64,000 bases of DNA from Gemmatimonadota bacterium. GTDB taxonomy: Bacteria > Gemmatimonadota > Gemmatimonadetes > Gemmatimonadales > Gemmatimonadaceae. Shown piece by piece: positions 34,874 through 45,321 of the stretch. Both the position numbers and the translations under genes were made by a program. Under the pieces are notes generated by a model, which was not told the origin of the DNA, searched no databases, and saw only the letters and a program-made list of their open reading frames with translations. Location: contig JADJAD010000007.1 of assembly GCA_016704465.1 (NCBI GenBank), positions 186,001-250,000 on the forward strand, written 5' to 3'. Positions within the stretch are counted from its first letter, which is position 1. Each line of letters starts with the position of its first letter.

Positions 34874-36353
34874 ATGCGTCCCCGTCTCGCACTCGCTGCG
34901 CTCGCGCCCGTCGTGTTCGTACTCGCCGCGGCCTGCAGCACCCCCGCCGCCACGCCAGCAGCGGCCGACGTCGATGCGGTAGTGGCCAGGGTCATGTCGG
35001 GCTTGCGCCCCGGCATCGTGGTGAAGGGGGCGGCGCCGATCACGTACCCGCTCGCCGAGCGAATGGCCCACTACAAGGTCCCGGGCGTGTCGATCGCCGT
35101 CGCCGACAGCGGGCGCATCGTGTGGGCGCGCAGCTTCGGCGTGAAGGAAGCGGGGACGACCGATTCGGTCACTCCGACCACGATCTTCCAGGCCGCGTCG
35201 ATCAGCAAGCCGGTCGCCGCCACCGGCATGATGCGACTGGTGCAAGAGGGCAAGCTGTCGCTCGATGCGCCGGTCAACGACTACCTCACGAGCTGGAAGC
35301 TCCCCGACAACCGCTTCACCGCCACCGAGAAGGTCACCCTGCGCCGCATCGCGTCACACCATGCGGGGCTCACCGTGCACGGCTTTCCCGGCTACGCCGT
35401 GACCGACTCCATTCCCACCGTGGTGCAGGTGCTCGACGGCGCCAAGCCGGCCAATACCAAGGCGGTGCGCGTCGATACCACGCCCGGGGCGATCGTGCGC
35501 TATTCGGGGGGCGGGACGACGATGGAACAGCTGGTGATGACCGACGTCTCGGGCGAGCCGTTCCCGGCGCTCATGAAGCGACTGGTGCTCGACCCGATGG
35601 GGATGACCGAAAGTGGTTACGACCAGCCGCTCCCGCCCGCTCGCCGCGGGCAGGAGGCCGCGGGCCATCGCTCCGACGGGACGATGGTGGAGGGGCGCTG
35701 GCACGTCTACCCGGAGATGGCGCCGGCCGGGCTCTGGACCACGCCGACCGACCTGTTGAAGTGGGCGTTGGAGATCGCCGCCGGCGCGCGCCGGGACATC
35801 GAGCACGGTGTTGTCGCAGCAGTCGGCGACCGAGATGCTGACCCCGCAGAACGATGGATATGGCGTGGGGCCGGCCGTCGGCGGCACGGGACCCGGCGAA
35901 CGATTCGGCCATGGCGGGGCGAACGAGGGATACCGCGCGCAACTGACGTACTTCCCGACGTTAGGCAAGGGAGCGGCAGTGATGACCAACAGCGACGCGG
36001 GATCGGCGCTGGCCCAGGAGATCCTGCTCGCCCTCGCGGCCGAGTACCAGTGGGCCGAATTCGCCCCGCGCGAGGTCACGACGATCGCGATGGACTCGGT
36101 CGCGCTCGATGCATTCGTCGGGCGCTATACGATGACGTCGCCGATGAAGGGCGAGGTGACCGTCGCACGCGAAGGATCGACGCTGTATGTGCACGAACCG
36201 CAGTTCATCCCGCGCACGGCGGTGGTCTTCCTGGAGCAGCACAAGGCGCTCTCGCTGGAGTCCGGGATGGAGCTGACGTTCGGCACGAATGCGAGTGGAC
36301 GGGTGGACCGAGTGATGCTCGGAGGGATGACGTTGCGGCGGGCGGGGAAGTAG
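34874..36353 (+). pseudogene. Serine hydrolase (beta-lactamase-like) lipoprotein, interrupted by a frameshift
   Basis: From the ATG at 34874 a lipoprotein signal (FVLAAACST) leads into ASISKPVA, the SxxK nucleophile motif, and VRYSGGGTTMEQL, the Tyr motif. Around 35783-35795 the frame breaks; the next frame carries TVLSQQSATEMLTPQNDGYG, the FGHGGANEGY box and a C-terminal domain to 36353. A one-base change in the GC run rejoins everything into one chain of about 490 residues. It is either a real pseudogene or an assembly indel. Expected role: extracellular esterase/peptidase. Confidence 0.8.
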
Positions 36354-36443
36354 AAGTCATCCCACCAATAATCGACGGCCTCCGGTCGGCGCGCACGACA
36401 ACGTGGACGTCCGCGACGCACGCCGAACGTGCGGTCGTGTCGT

Positions 36444-36459
36444 GCTCGCGATCGCGAGC
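36444..36459. repeat. Perfect 16-bp palindrome in a convergent gap
   Basis: GCTCGCGATCGCGAGC is perfectly palindromic and lies midway in the 269-base gap between the convergent serine hydrolase and metallopeptidase genes. As RNA it would fold into a tight hairpin without a T-run, so a Rho-type or bidirectional end is possible. The rest of the gap shows nothing recognisable. Confidence 0.35.
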
Positions 36460-36622
36460 GTACGTCGAGACGACGGAAATGCTGCGGCACTTCGATGCTT
36501 GGGACGGCAGGTGCGTGTGGTATGGGAATGCGAGCTTCCACAAGGACCCTCGATGAGGACGACGGTCAGCGCACGCAAGCGACTGCTCGAGAAGTGAACT
36601 GACGACCGGATTCGCACCCGAC

Positions 36623-37555
36623 TTAGCCCGGCACCCGCTCGCCCCTCCACTTCTGGAATCCGGCCCGCATCTGCTCCAACCGCTCCAGCAATTCGTCCTG
36701 CGACCCCACCGGCGCGGCACCACGAGGAAATGCCGACCGAAGCATCCGCAGAAACTGCACCCCGTGCGCGTCATGCACTGCCGCCACCCGCGCCTGGAAC
36801 TGCGCCTGGTACCACACATAGTTCCGCGCGCCTACTCCGGCATACAACCGCTCGAAATCCGCCAGCGACCGGTGCTCGGGGTGCACGGCATCCGTGTATC
36901 CCTGCAGGATCCCTTCCCACAGCTGCGCCTCCCGCGGACGCATCGCCCGCAGGTACGTATAGGCGAAGTACGTCGCCAGCCATTCATTGAACCACTTCGA
37001 GCGCACCGAGATCCCGTAGGAGGCGACGAACGCGTGCCCCAACTCGTGCAGGGCGACCAGGTCGACGTAGCGACGGGACGCATCGTCCCAGGTGGATCCT
37101 GCGGCGCGCACGAGCCGGCGCGCGGAGTCGGAGATGCCGGCGGCAATGCTGAGCGCGTCGTCGGCTGCCACGTTGTCGTCCGTAGCGGGCAGGAAGGCGA
37201 CTGGTGGCGTGCCCTCGACTCCGGGAATGCCGTACGGCTGCCACGTGAAGGTGCGTTCCCACGTCGGCCGTTCGACCACCGCCAGTGTCAGGTCGGGCGC
37301 GACACCGAGCGAGTCGGAGAAGAACTGCACCGCGTCCTGCACCAATGTGCGGAGTCGTACGGCCTTGGCCTCGTGACCGCGATCGAAGTACACGGTGATG
37401 CGGTCCGTGGACGAGGGAAGCCCGAGGGCGCGGACGCGGGCAAGGAGATCGAGAGGAGGATCGTCCTGCGCGGCCGCGGGGATCGCCCCGAAGGCGAGGA
37501 GGGCGGGAAGCACGCGCGCAGCGCGCCGGACGAACGTCGCGGGACGAGGAGACAT
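36623..37555 (-). CDS. Secreted gluzincin-like metallopeptidase (HELGH)
   Basis: 310 residues from the ATG at 37555, with a signal peptide ending IPAAAQ. The zinc site is VALHELGHAFVA, followed about 20 residues on by KWFNEWLATYFAY, whose Glu is placed to be the third ligand, as in MA-clan gluzincins. The N-terminal third (TDRITVYFDRGHE) looks like a beta domain. It resembles the peptidase MA family of envelope proteases with unknown substrates. It is divergent from the SARP-type regulator gene. Confidence 0.8.
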   Translation of the reverse strand: MSPRPATFVRRAARVLPALLAFGAIPAAAQDDPPLDLLARVRALGLPSSTDRITVYFDRGHEAKAVRLRTLVQDAVQFFSDSLGVAPDLTLAVVERPTWERTFTWQPYGIPGVEGTPPVAFLPATDDNVAADDALSIAAGISDSARRLVRAAGSTWDDASRRYVDLVALHELGHAFVASYGISVRSKWFNEWLATYFAYTYLRAMRPREAQLWEGILQGYTDAVHPEHRSLADFERLYAGVGARNYVWYQAQFQARVAAVHDAHGVQFLRMLRSAFPRGAAPVGSQDELLERLEQMRAGFQKWRGERVPG

Positions 37556-37777
37556 GCCGGGCCGAGGGCTTGAGGAGAACGAGGAGAGGGTGCGAGGCAC
37601 AGCCGGCACCTTGTCGGCCGCCACGGGCGGCGCGACCTTCCACGGCACGATGTCGGCCGGGCGCAACCCGAGCGTGATCCAGCCGTTATCCCGCCCCCTC
37701 CTGGCGCGAATCTCGGCCGCGCGCCCGTATCCGCCGCCTCTACCCACCCCTCAACGCACCCCTCAACCCCTCGCCGA

Positions 37778-40367
37778 ATGATCCTGGTCAGCGCGCTCGG
37801 ACCGCTCGACATACGGGACGAGGCGAGGGGGTCGCTCACCACCGTGCTCGCGCAGCCACGACGATCGGCGCTCCTTGCCTATCTCGCGGTGGAGGGGAGC
37901 GCCGGCGTCGTCGCCCGCGACGCGCTGCTGACAACGTTCTGGCCCGAGTCGGACGAAAGCAGGGGGCGCGCCGCACTTCGACAGGCACTGGCCTTCTTGC
38001 GCCGCTCACTGGGAGAGGACGCGCTGCGTCGCGAAGGCGACGATGGGGTCGGCGTCGACGCGTCACGGATCGTGTGCGACGTGGTCCAATTTCGCCTCGC
38101 GGTCCACGATGGTCGCTTCGCCGACGCCCTCGCCCTGTACCGGGGTGAGCTGCTGGCCGGACTGGTGGTGGCCGATGCTCCCGCGTTCGAGCAGTGGTGC
38201 TCGGCGCTGCGCGTGTCGCTCGCCCGCGACGCGGCCCGTGCCGCCGCCAAGGTGGCCGAGTCGGCCGCCGCTCGCGACGACTGGCCGGGTGCCATCGCCC
38301 ACGCCCGCCGCGCCCAGGCGCTGGCCCCGTTCAACGAGGAGCATCACCGCCGGTTGCTTCGCTATCTGGATCGCGCGGGCGACCGCGCGGGGGCGCTCGC
38401 GGAGTACGAAGCCTTCGCTGCAACTCTGGCAACCGCGCTCGAGGTTACCCCCGCTCCCGAGACGGTCGCCCTGGTCGCCACGCTGCGCGAGCGCACCATC
38501 TCGCGCGATGCGGCGCCGGCTCTCGACCACGTCGGCTCGGCGGTCGACGCCGGATCGAACGCAGTACCTCGCCCGTCGGTCACGCGCGTTTCCAATGCAC
38601 GCTGGTTCAGCGCTGCGGCGGTGATTGCATCGCTCGCGCTGCTGCTGGGCGTGTGGCGCTCGCGAGCCGCCCCGTCGGCTCCCACCGTCGAACGGCTCCC
38701 GGCCCGCACACGAATCGTCGTGGTCCCGTTGGCCGACGAGACGGGCGATCCGACGCATGCGGCGGTCGGGCGCATGGCGGCCGACTGGATCATCGAGGGA
38801 ATCTCCAGGGTCCCTGACATCGAGGTCGTCCCGGTCATGGCAGTGCTGGCCACGACGCGAGCGCTGGCCGCTGCACCCGGCCCGAATGGCGGCGAGACAT
38901 GGCAGTCGGTCGCGAAAGACGTGGGTGCCGGGGTCGCCGTGCATGGGACCGTGTACCAGGCACACGACACCTTGCACCTGCAGGTGCAGGTCGCCGACCC
39001 GGCGACGGGGCGACTGCTGCGTCCGGTCGAGCGCGTCAGCATCCCCTCCGACAGCGTCATCGCCGGCGTCGACCGGCTCCGCACCCGCGTCCTCGCCGCG
39101 GTGGCGCCGCTTGCCGATACGGTTACGCATCTGCGCCGCGCCGTGGCACCCCCGACGTACGACGCGTATCGCGACTACGTCGCCGGGCTCGAGGCGTTCG
39201 TGACCGGCGACGTGCCGCGCGCCCTCGATCTCTTCATGCGCTCCGCCCAGGTCGACACCGGGTATCCCATGCCCCGGATCGCCGCGGCGATCAGCTACGT
39301 GAACCTCGACGACGCCAACGGCGCTGCGCGTCTGTTGGCGCCATTGCAGAAGGAGCGCGACCGCCTCGGGCCGCTGGAGCGCAGCACCCTCGACATGGCG
39401 AGCGCGCTGCTCGCAGGTGATCTCGCCTCCGCCTACGACGCCGTCGTTCGCCAGTCGCGCATTGCCCCGGGGACGATTGGCGAGTACATGGTCGCCGAGT
39501 TGGCGCGAAAGATGAACCGTCCAGATGAAGCCGTAGACGTTCTCCGCACGTTAGGCCCCGAGCGCGGCGAGTTGCGCGGGTGGCGCCCCTATTGGCGCGA
39601 GCTGACGTACGCCTTGCACCTGCGCGGGAGCCATGCCGAGGAATTGGCGGCGGCGTGGGAGGCGCGACGCTGGTATCCAGCAGATGCCAGCATGCTTCGA
39701 TATGAGGTTCGGGCGAATGCGGCGCTGGGCGACCGTCGTGCACTCGACGCGGCACTCGCAACGCTGGAATCAGTCCCTGTGCCTGCGGACGCACGCGGCG
39801 GCGCCCGCATCGTCGCCGTCACCGAGTGGCTCGCCCACGGGCACCCCGATGGCGCGCGGATTCGCGCAAGACGTGGCGGCGTGGTTCGACGCGCTCCCAG
39901 CCGTTGAGGCGCAGGAGGCGACCATCCGCCGCCAGCACGCGCGCATCCTGATCCTATCCGGGCGCGCCACGGAGGCCCGGGCCCGGGTCGCTCCCCTGCT
40001 TACCGCGCGTCCCCGTTCTGCCATCGCGCTCTCGACGTTCGGCGTCGCAGGAGTCGCGGCCGCTGCGGTCGGCGACAGCGCCGGCGCGCGAGCGATGATG
40101 ACGGCGCTCGCCACCCGTGCCGAAACCATGACGACTGCCGAACGAGGACTCTCCTCGGGCGAAGCCCCCTACTGGCAGTCCATCATCGCCGCGCAGCTGG
40201 CCGACACGGCGGCGGCGATCGCTCGCCTGCGTCAGTCGCGGGCGGCAGGGCTCGGGATGGAACCGGCGATACATGCCGAACCCGCCTTCGCGTCGCTACG
40301 CGGCTGGCCGCCGTTCGCCGCGCTGCTCGCCTCCGTCGCCGGGGCGAGACGCCAAACGACCAGGTAG
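37778..40367 (+). CDS. Membrane-anchored SARP/BTAD transcriptional regulator (frameshifted near 39850)
   Basis: The first 709 codons encode a winged-helix DNA-binding domain (GPLDIRDE...LLTTFWPESDESRGRAALRQ), a bacterial transcriptional activator domain (about residues 95-240), a single membrane helix (WFSAAAVIASLALLLGVW) and a TolB-N-like domain (TRIVVVPLADETGDP), then TPR repeats. At about 39845-39856, near CCCC, the frame changes; the other frame continues WFDALPAVEAQEATIRRQHA to 40367 with more TPR. Repairing one base gives about 860 residues. Known relatives regulate secondary metabolism or envelope genes. It ends 7 bases from the convergent MBL gene. Confidence 0.82.
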
Positions 40368-40374
40368 CGCGCGC

Positions 40375-41418
40375 TCACGGCCAGGTCGTCAGCCCCGACC
40401 CGCCCCGCGTACCGTCGCCCACCTGCCCGTCCAGCAGCGGCTGTGAGGTCAGGATCGAGAACTTGTCGAAGCGGAAGATCACTCGATTCCCTGACTCTGA
40501 CGCGCCCTTCACATTGCCATCGCGCACCTCCCTAATCGCCCGTTGCATTTCGCCGAGCCGAGCAGGGTCTGCTGTGACGAGGTTGTGTGCAGGGAGCAAG
40601 CGGCGGAGCGCCGGGGCAAGGTCGGTCAGGCCTGCAATGGATCGCTCGTACGCATCGAGATCGGTCTCGGGAACGTACAGCCAGACCGGGCCGTCGTAAT
40701 AGCTGTCGCCCGTCCACAGGAGTCCGTGGTCACGGTCGAGCAGTGCGACCGCGTCGGGGGTGTGCCCCGGCACATGGAGGATTTCGAGCACCCGACCGCC
40801 CAGGTCGAGCGTGTCGCCGTCGGCCACGGTGCGAGCCGTCGTCCACGCCCTCGTATGAAACGCCGCCGTGTCGGCGCCGTCCGGTGGCCCGCCGCAGAAG
40901 CTCCCGGCCGCTACCTCGCCGGCCAGCTCGGCGTGCGGGAACCCTCGCTGGTTGGCGCGCGTGTACGGCGTCTCCAGCGCCAGCACGCTGGCAAACTCCG
41001 CGTTGCCACCCACATGGTCGAAGTGCGTGTGCGAGTTGACCACCCGCACTGGGAGCGGCGTCAGCTGCTCCACCAGTGGTCGCAGTGGTACCAGGCCGAG
41101 ACCGGTGTCAAAGAGGAGCGCACTCGCGTCGCCCACAATGAGGTACGAAATGGTCAGCTGAAACTGCCTGGCCTCGAGCAGGGCGTAGACGCCGGGTTCG
41201 ACCTGGTAGACGTCGAACCAGCGGCTCGATACAGTGGCGGGGGGAAACGCCTCATTCACGGGGCGTGGCTGCTTCGCGCACCAGGCGTTCGCCAGCTCCG
41301 CAGCGTTAGCCTGCGCCGAATCTGCCGGCGGTGTGTCGCGCCCAGGCGCACAGGCTATGAGCCCGAGTGCGACGCCAATCGACGCGATGTACCTGGACGC
41401 ACGAAGTACGGTTGCCAT
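40375..41418 (-). CDS. Metallo-beta-lactamase-fold lipoprotein hydrolase
   Basis: 347 residues from the ATG at 41418. The lipobox is LIACAPG. The MBL core has LLFDTGLG, the zinc motif NSHTHFDHVGG, ILHVPGHTPDAV, LLWTGDSYY and LLPAHNLV. Subclass is unclear; many such proteins are quorum-quenching lactonases, glyoxalase-II-like enzymes or phosphodiesterases. The lipoprotein signal puts the active site in the periplasm. It is 66 bases upstream of the flavin reductase stop. Confidence 0.9.
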   Translation of the reverse strand: MATVLRASRYIASIGVALGLIACAPGRDTPPADSAQANAAELANAWCAKQPRPVNEAFPPATVSSRWFDVYQVEPGVYALLEARQFQLTISYLIVGDASALLFDTGLGLVPLRPLVEQLTPLPVRVVNSHTHFDHVGGNAEFASVLALETPYTRANQRGFPHAELAGEVAAGSFCGGPPDGADTAAFHTRAWTTARTVADGDTLDLGGRVLEILHVPGHTPDAVALLDRDHGLLWTGDSYYDGPVWLYVPETDLDAYERSIAGLTDLAPALRRLLPAHNLVTADPARLGEMQRAIREVRDGNVKGASESGNRVIFRFDKFSILTSQPLLDGQVGDGTRGGSGLTTWP

Positions 41419-41484
41419 GAATTCCCTCGACCTGGTGCATGCCGGGACCGACGTGGACGTTTCCCCGGTCATGATCGCCCTGCA

Positions 41485-42042
41485 TCAGCTTGCGTGAAAG
41501 AACCTCCCCGCCCGCTCCAGCGCCCCCTCGTCCCGCATCACGTCACCCGGCCGACTGCCGTACCCGAGCAGCACCCCGCCCCACTCCATCTGCAGGTAGG
41601 CGGCACACAACCGCAGCGTGTCGATGAGCGGCTGCACCATCGCCGGATCCTCATCGCTATAGGCGCTGACCACCCACATCCGCTTCCCCGCCATCCGCGC
41701 CTTGAAGTCCAGCCCCGGCACCCGCATCCAGGCCGACCAGTAGTCGAGATACAGCTTGGCGCTGGCCGGCACGCTGTACCAGTACAGCGGTGTCGCCAAC
41801 ACCAGGTCCGTCGCCTCCAACGTGGCGTCAGCGAGGACGCGCTCGTGCCCGCTGGGCTGCGGATAGCTGCCAGCATCGTGCCGGATGTCACGAAACGGCG
41901 GCAGCGGATGATCATCGAGATGCAGCCACCGCTGCTGGACCGCCAATGACAGACTGGCAGAGGCGACACGCGCCAACTGCTCGGTGTTACCGTCGCGACG
42001 CGCGCTGGCAAGCAGAAAGAGCATTCGACGAGAGAAGGGCAT
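41485..42042 (-). CDS. NADPH-dependent FMN reductase / flavodoxin-like protein
   Basis: 185 residues from the ATG at 42042 (ATG at 42024 also possible). The flavodoxin-fold phosphate loop is FLLASARRDGNTEQLA. ATPLYWYSVPASAKLYLDYW follows, and the core continues with MWVVSAYSDED. The family reduces FMN, quinones or azo dyes using NAD(P)H in the cytoplasm. It is leftward, following the repeat-rich gap after the PEP carboxylase gene. Confidence 0.85.
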   Translation of the reverse strand: MPFSRRMLFLLASARRDGNTEQLARVASASLSLAVQQRWLHLDDHPLPPFRDIRHDAGSYPQPSGHERVLADATLEATDLVLATPLYWYSVPASAKLYLDYWSAWMRVPGLDFKARMAGKRMWVVSAYSDEDPAMVQPLIDTLRLCAAYLQMEWGGVLLGYGSRPGDVMRDEGALERAGRFFHAS

Positions 42043-42114
42043 TGTCAGGATGGCAGTGATGGAGAATGCGCCATGTTCCAATCCAGAAACCACCAGGTAC
42101 TCGCCTCGCGTTGC

Positions 42115-42270
42115 CCTCTGCGGCTTACTGCCCTTTACCGCAGAGTACGCAGAGGCTGAAGACTGGCATCTCCCCCTTATCCGGCCGCGAGTCCCCGTGC
42201 ACGGCGCCGCCCTGTAGTTCCTCTGCGTTCTCTGCGGTTAAAAGCTTTTGAACCGCAGAGGACGCCGAGG
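42115..42270. repeat. CCGCAGAG-type palindromic intergenic repeat
   Basis: Several copies of CCTCTGCG and its complement lie between ppc and the flavin reductase. The clearest is CCTCTGCGTTCTCTGCGGTT at 42220-42239, then AAAAGCTTTT at 42240-42249, then GAACCGCAGAGGACGCCGAGG at 42250-42270, a near-perfect hairpin of about 50 bases with a palindromic tip. A second pair is at 42115-42123 and 42138-42155. Such CCGCAGAG elements occur in intergenic regions of several phyla. Confidence 0.75.
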
Positions 42271-42307
42271 TGCTCGGCGCCGACGCGAGAGAACAGCGAC
42301 GCCCCAC

Positions 42308-45094
42308 CTACCCCGTATTCCTTAACCCCGCCGCCACCCCATTGATCGAGATGTGAATCCCGCGCTTCACCCGCTCGGTCGCCCCCTCACCCACCGCCCG
42401 ATACCGCCGCATCAATTCCACCTGTAGGTGGTTCAACGGATCGATGTACGAAAACCGGTGCTCGATGGAGCGGGCCAGCGAGGGGTTCGACGACAGGCGC
42501 TGCGCCTCACCAGTGATGAGCGACAGCGCCGAGTTGGTGCGCTGCCACTCCGCCTCGATCGCCCCGAAGATGCGCTCGCCGAGCGCCTCGTCCTCGACCA
42601 GCGCGACGTATCGGCGGGCGATCCCGAAGTCGGTCTTGGCGAGCACCATGTCCAGGTTCGACAACAGGGTGCGGAAGAAGGGCCATTGCTCGTACATCTG
42701 GCGCAGGAGTCCGAGTCGCTCGGTGCGCTCGGCCTCATCTACCGCCAGGTAGGCCTCTACGCCCGAGCCGAATCCGCACCACCCGGGCAGCGCGACCCGA
42801 CACTGCCCCCAGCTGAACCCCCAGGGAATGGCGCGCAGGTCCGCGATGGCGCGCGTCGCCTTTCGCGAGGCGGGGCGCGAGCCGATGTTGAGCTCGGAGA
42901 TCTCGCGAATCGGCGTCGCGCTGAAGAAGTAGTCGGCGAAGCCCGGCGTCTCGAACACCAACCCTCGGTACGCAGCCATGCTGGCCACGCTCAACGCCTC
43001 GGCGGCACCGCCGAAACGTGGCGGCGCCCGGAGTGCGGGCGGGAGCAGCGTCGTCTCGAGCGTGGCCGCCACCAGTGTCTCCAGGTTGCGGCGTCCGATC
43101 TCGGGGTTGGCGTACTTCGAGGCGATCACCTCTCCCTGCTCCGTGAGCCGGAGCTGCCCGTTGACCGTGCCCGGCGGTTGGGCCATGATCGCCTGATAGC
43201 TCGGGCCGCCACCGCGCCCCACCGTACCGCCGCGCCCGTGAAAGAGACGAAGCGTCACGCCATGCTCGGCGCCCAACGCGTCGAACAGCTTCACGAGCGC
43301 CAGCTCCGCCTTGTACAGCTCCCAGTTGCTGGTAAAGGTCCCACCGTCCTTGTTGCTGTCCGAGTAGCCGAGCATCACCTCCTGCTGCGCGCCCGACACA
43401 CGAATAAGGGCGGCGATCCCCGGACTGTCGTAGAAGTCGCGCATGATCGTCGCCGCTCGTCGCAGGTCGTCGATCGTCTCGAACAGTGGGACCACAACCA
43501 GGTCGCTCACCCCGCCGCGGGTCAGCGTTCCGTGCATCAGCCCTGTCTCCTTGAGGAGCAGGAGCACCTCCAGCAAGTCACTCACCTCCTCGGTATGGGA
43601 GATGATGTAGTGCCGGATGGCGTCGGGACCGAATCGCTGGCGCAGCGCCGTCGCCGCCTCGAAGACGGACAGCTCACCCGTCGTCCGGGCGCTGTAGTCG
43701 GCACCGCGCACCCGCAGCGGCCGGGCGTCGTCCAGCAGCCGGAGCAGGAGCGCACAGCGGGCGCGTTCGTCCAGCGACCCGTAGTCCTGTTCCAGCTGCG
43801 CCACGCGCAGCAGTTCCGACAGGACCGCCGTGTGCTCGTCGGACGACTGCCGCAGATCGACTGTCGCCAAGTGGAAGCCGAAGACCTCGACCGAACGCAG
43901 GAGCGGCGACAGCCGGAGCGGGATCACCGGGTCGGCGCGATGGTGGCGCAGCGACCGCTCGATCACCCGCAGGTCGGCCAGGAATTCGGCGGGCCCCGCG
44001 TACGGAGCTGCGGCCACGGCGGCCTGCCTGACTGCCGCTGTGCCGGTGAGCGACGCGAGCGTGGCGGCCAGGCGAGCGTACATCCCGATAATGGCCCGGC
44101 GATACGGCTCGTCCTTTCGGTGCTCGCTACCATCGGGCGATCGCTCGGCGAGCTCGACCATTTCCGGCGTCACGTGCGCCAGCAGCGCCGACATCGACAG
44201 ATCCCCGCCCAGCTGGTGCAGGTCGGCGAGATACGACTGCAGGACCGTCGCCCCCTGCCGCTCCAGCGCCGTGTGCAGCGTGTCGGCCGTGACGTACGGA
44301 TTGCCGTCCCGATCGCCACCGATCCAGTTTCCCATGCGGAAGAACGGAGGGATCGGCTCGCCGGGGAGCGCGTCCTCGATCTCGCGATACATGCGCGGGA
44401 TCTCACGCAGAAAGGTGGACTGGTAGTACTGGAGCGCGTTTTCGATCTCGTCGGTGACGGTCAACTTGGCCAGGCGCAGCATGCGGGTCTGCCAGAGTTG
44501 GGTCACGCGAGCCTTGATCATCGCCTCGTTGTCCGCCCGCTCCCGCTCGGTTCTCAGCGCTTCGCGCTCGGCCACCAAGCTGGCAATCGCCTGCTCGGCG
44601 GCGAGGGTGCTCTGCCGCTGCACCTCGGTCGGATGGGCGGTGAGCACCGGAGAGATGTGGGCCGACCGGAGCATCTGGGCGATGCGGGTCGGCTCGACCC
44701 CTGCGCTCGCGAGTCGCTGGAACGCCATACGAAGCGATCCTTCCTGCAACCGCCCTGCCTCCTCGTGGTGGTGCCGGCGACGGACGAAGTGCCGATCCTC
44801 GGCGATGTTGGCCAGGTGCGAGAAGTAGCTGAACGCGCGAATGACGCTGACCGTCTGGTCGTTGGATAGGTTGCGCAGCAGCTCGTCCAGCGCCCGCCCC
44901 GCCTCCGCATCGCTCTTGAGTCGGTAGGCCACCGAGAGCTGCCGCACGCGCTCAACCAGTTCATAGGCCGGCACCCCGTCCTGCTCCCGGATCACGTCGC
45001 CAAGGATTCGTCCGAGCAGACGAATGTCCTCCATGAGCGGTTGGTTCTTTTCTGCGGCGGTAGACGCCGGTTCCGCGAGGTGACGCTGAGGCAT
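42308..45094 (-). CDS. ppc: Phosphoenolpyruvate carboxylase
   Basis: 928 residues, close to the usual length. The N-terminal active-site region is SPVLTAHPTEVQRQS (His154), with GNWIGGDRDGNPYVT in the middle, VMLGYSDSNKDGGTF for PEP binding, FHGRGGTVGRGGGP and the C-terminal end SINGVAAGLRNTG. It carboxylates PEP to oxaloacetate in the cytoplasm, replenishing the TCA cycle. The ATG at 45094 is chosen; 45034 is an alternative that loses 20 residues. The enzyme looks intact, unlike several neighbours. Confidence 0.95.
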   Translation of the reverse strand: MPQRHLAEPASTAAEKNQPLMEDIRLLGRILGDVIREQDGVPAYELVERVRQLSVAYRLKSDAEAGRALDELLRNLSNDQTVSVIRAFSYFSHLANIAEDRHFVRRRHHHEEAGRLQEGSLRMAFQRLASAGVEPTRIAQMLRSAHISPVLTAHPTEVQRQSTLAAEQAIASLVAEREALRTERERADNEAMIKARVTQLWQTRMLRLAKLTVTDEIENALQYYQSTFLREIPRMYREIEDALPGEPIPPFFRMGNWIGGDRDGNPYVTADTLHTALERQGATVLQSYLADLHQLGGDLSMSALLAHVTPEMVELAERSPDGSEHRKDEPYRRAIIGMYARLAATLASLTGTAAVRQAAVAAAPYAGPAEFLADLRVIERSLRHHRADPVIPLRLSPLLRSVEVFGFHLATVDLRQSSDEHTAVLSELLRVAQLEQDYGSLDERARCALLLRLLDDARPLRVRGADYSARTTGELSVFEAATALRQRFGPDAIRHYIISHTEEVSDLLEVLLLLKETGLMHGTLTRGGVSDLVVVPLFETIDDLRRAATIMRDFYDSPGIAALIRVSGAQQEVMLGYSDSNKDGGTFTSNWELYKAELALVKLFDALGAEHGVTLRLFHGRGGTVGRGGGPSYQAIMAQPPGTVNGQLRLTEQGEVIASKYANPEIGRRNLETLVAATLETTLLPPALRAPPRFGGAAEALSVASMAAYRGLVFETPGFADYFFSATPIREISELNIGSRPASRKATRAIADLRAIPWGFSWGQCRVALPGWCGFGSGVEAYLAVDEAERTERLGLLRQMYEQWPFFRTLLSNLDMVLAKTDFGIARRYVALVEDEALGERIFGAIEAEWQRTNSALSLITGEAQRLSSNPSLARSIEHRFSYIDPLNHLQVELMRRYRAVGEGATERVKRGIHISINGVAAGLRNTG

Positions 45095-45233
45095 TGGATC
45101 GGGGCTTCCGGGGAGCGAACTCGGGTGGCAATGTGGAAAACTCTACTCGATGTTGGCCACCTGAGGCACGGCATCGATGCCGACTACATGTGTTTGCTAG
45201 AACGCTGTAACTGATGTCATGTTTGCGTTTACA

Positions 45234-45249
45234 GTGTGGTACATCACAC
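45234..45249. promoter_or_regulatory. Inverted repeat upstream of ppc
   Basis: GTGTG-GTACAT-CACAC has perfect 5-base arms with a 6-base spacer. It lies about 140-155 bases upstream of the ppc ATG, in the 227-base gap that must hold the ppc promoter. It has the size of a dimeric regulator site, but no regulator is assigned. Confidence 0.3.
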
Positions 45250-45321
45250 GCGCTTTCCGCGTCGATGTCGCCTCGGTGTCGTATCACAGGCTCGCTACGT
45301 CGCCCGCAGTATTCGAGCGTC

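Noticed and set aside
42125..42307. 60-codon minus-strand ORF in the repeat region
   Set aside because: Its sequence comes from the CCGCAGAG palindromes and is rich in Ser/Cys; it is not a protein-like chain.
42428..44869. Plus-strand open frame across ppc
   Set aside because: It is antisense to a full-length PEP carboxylase with conserved active-site motifs.
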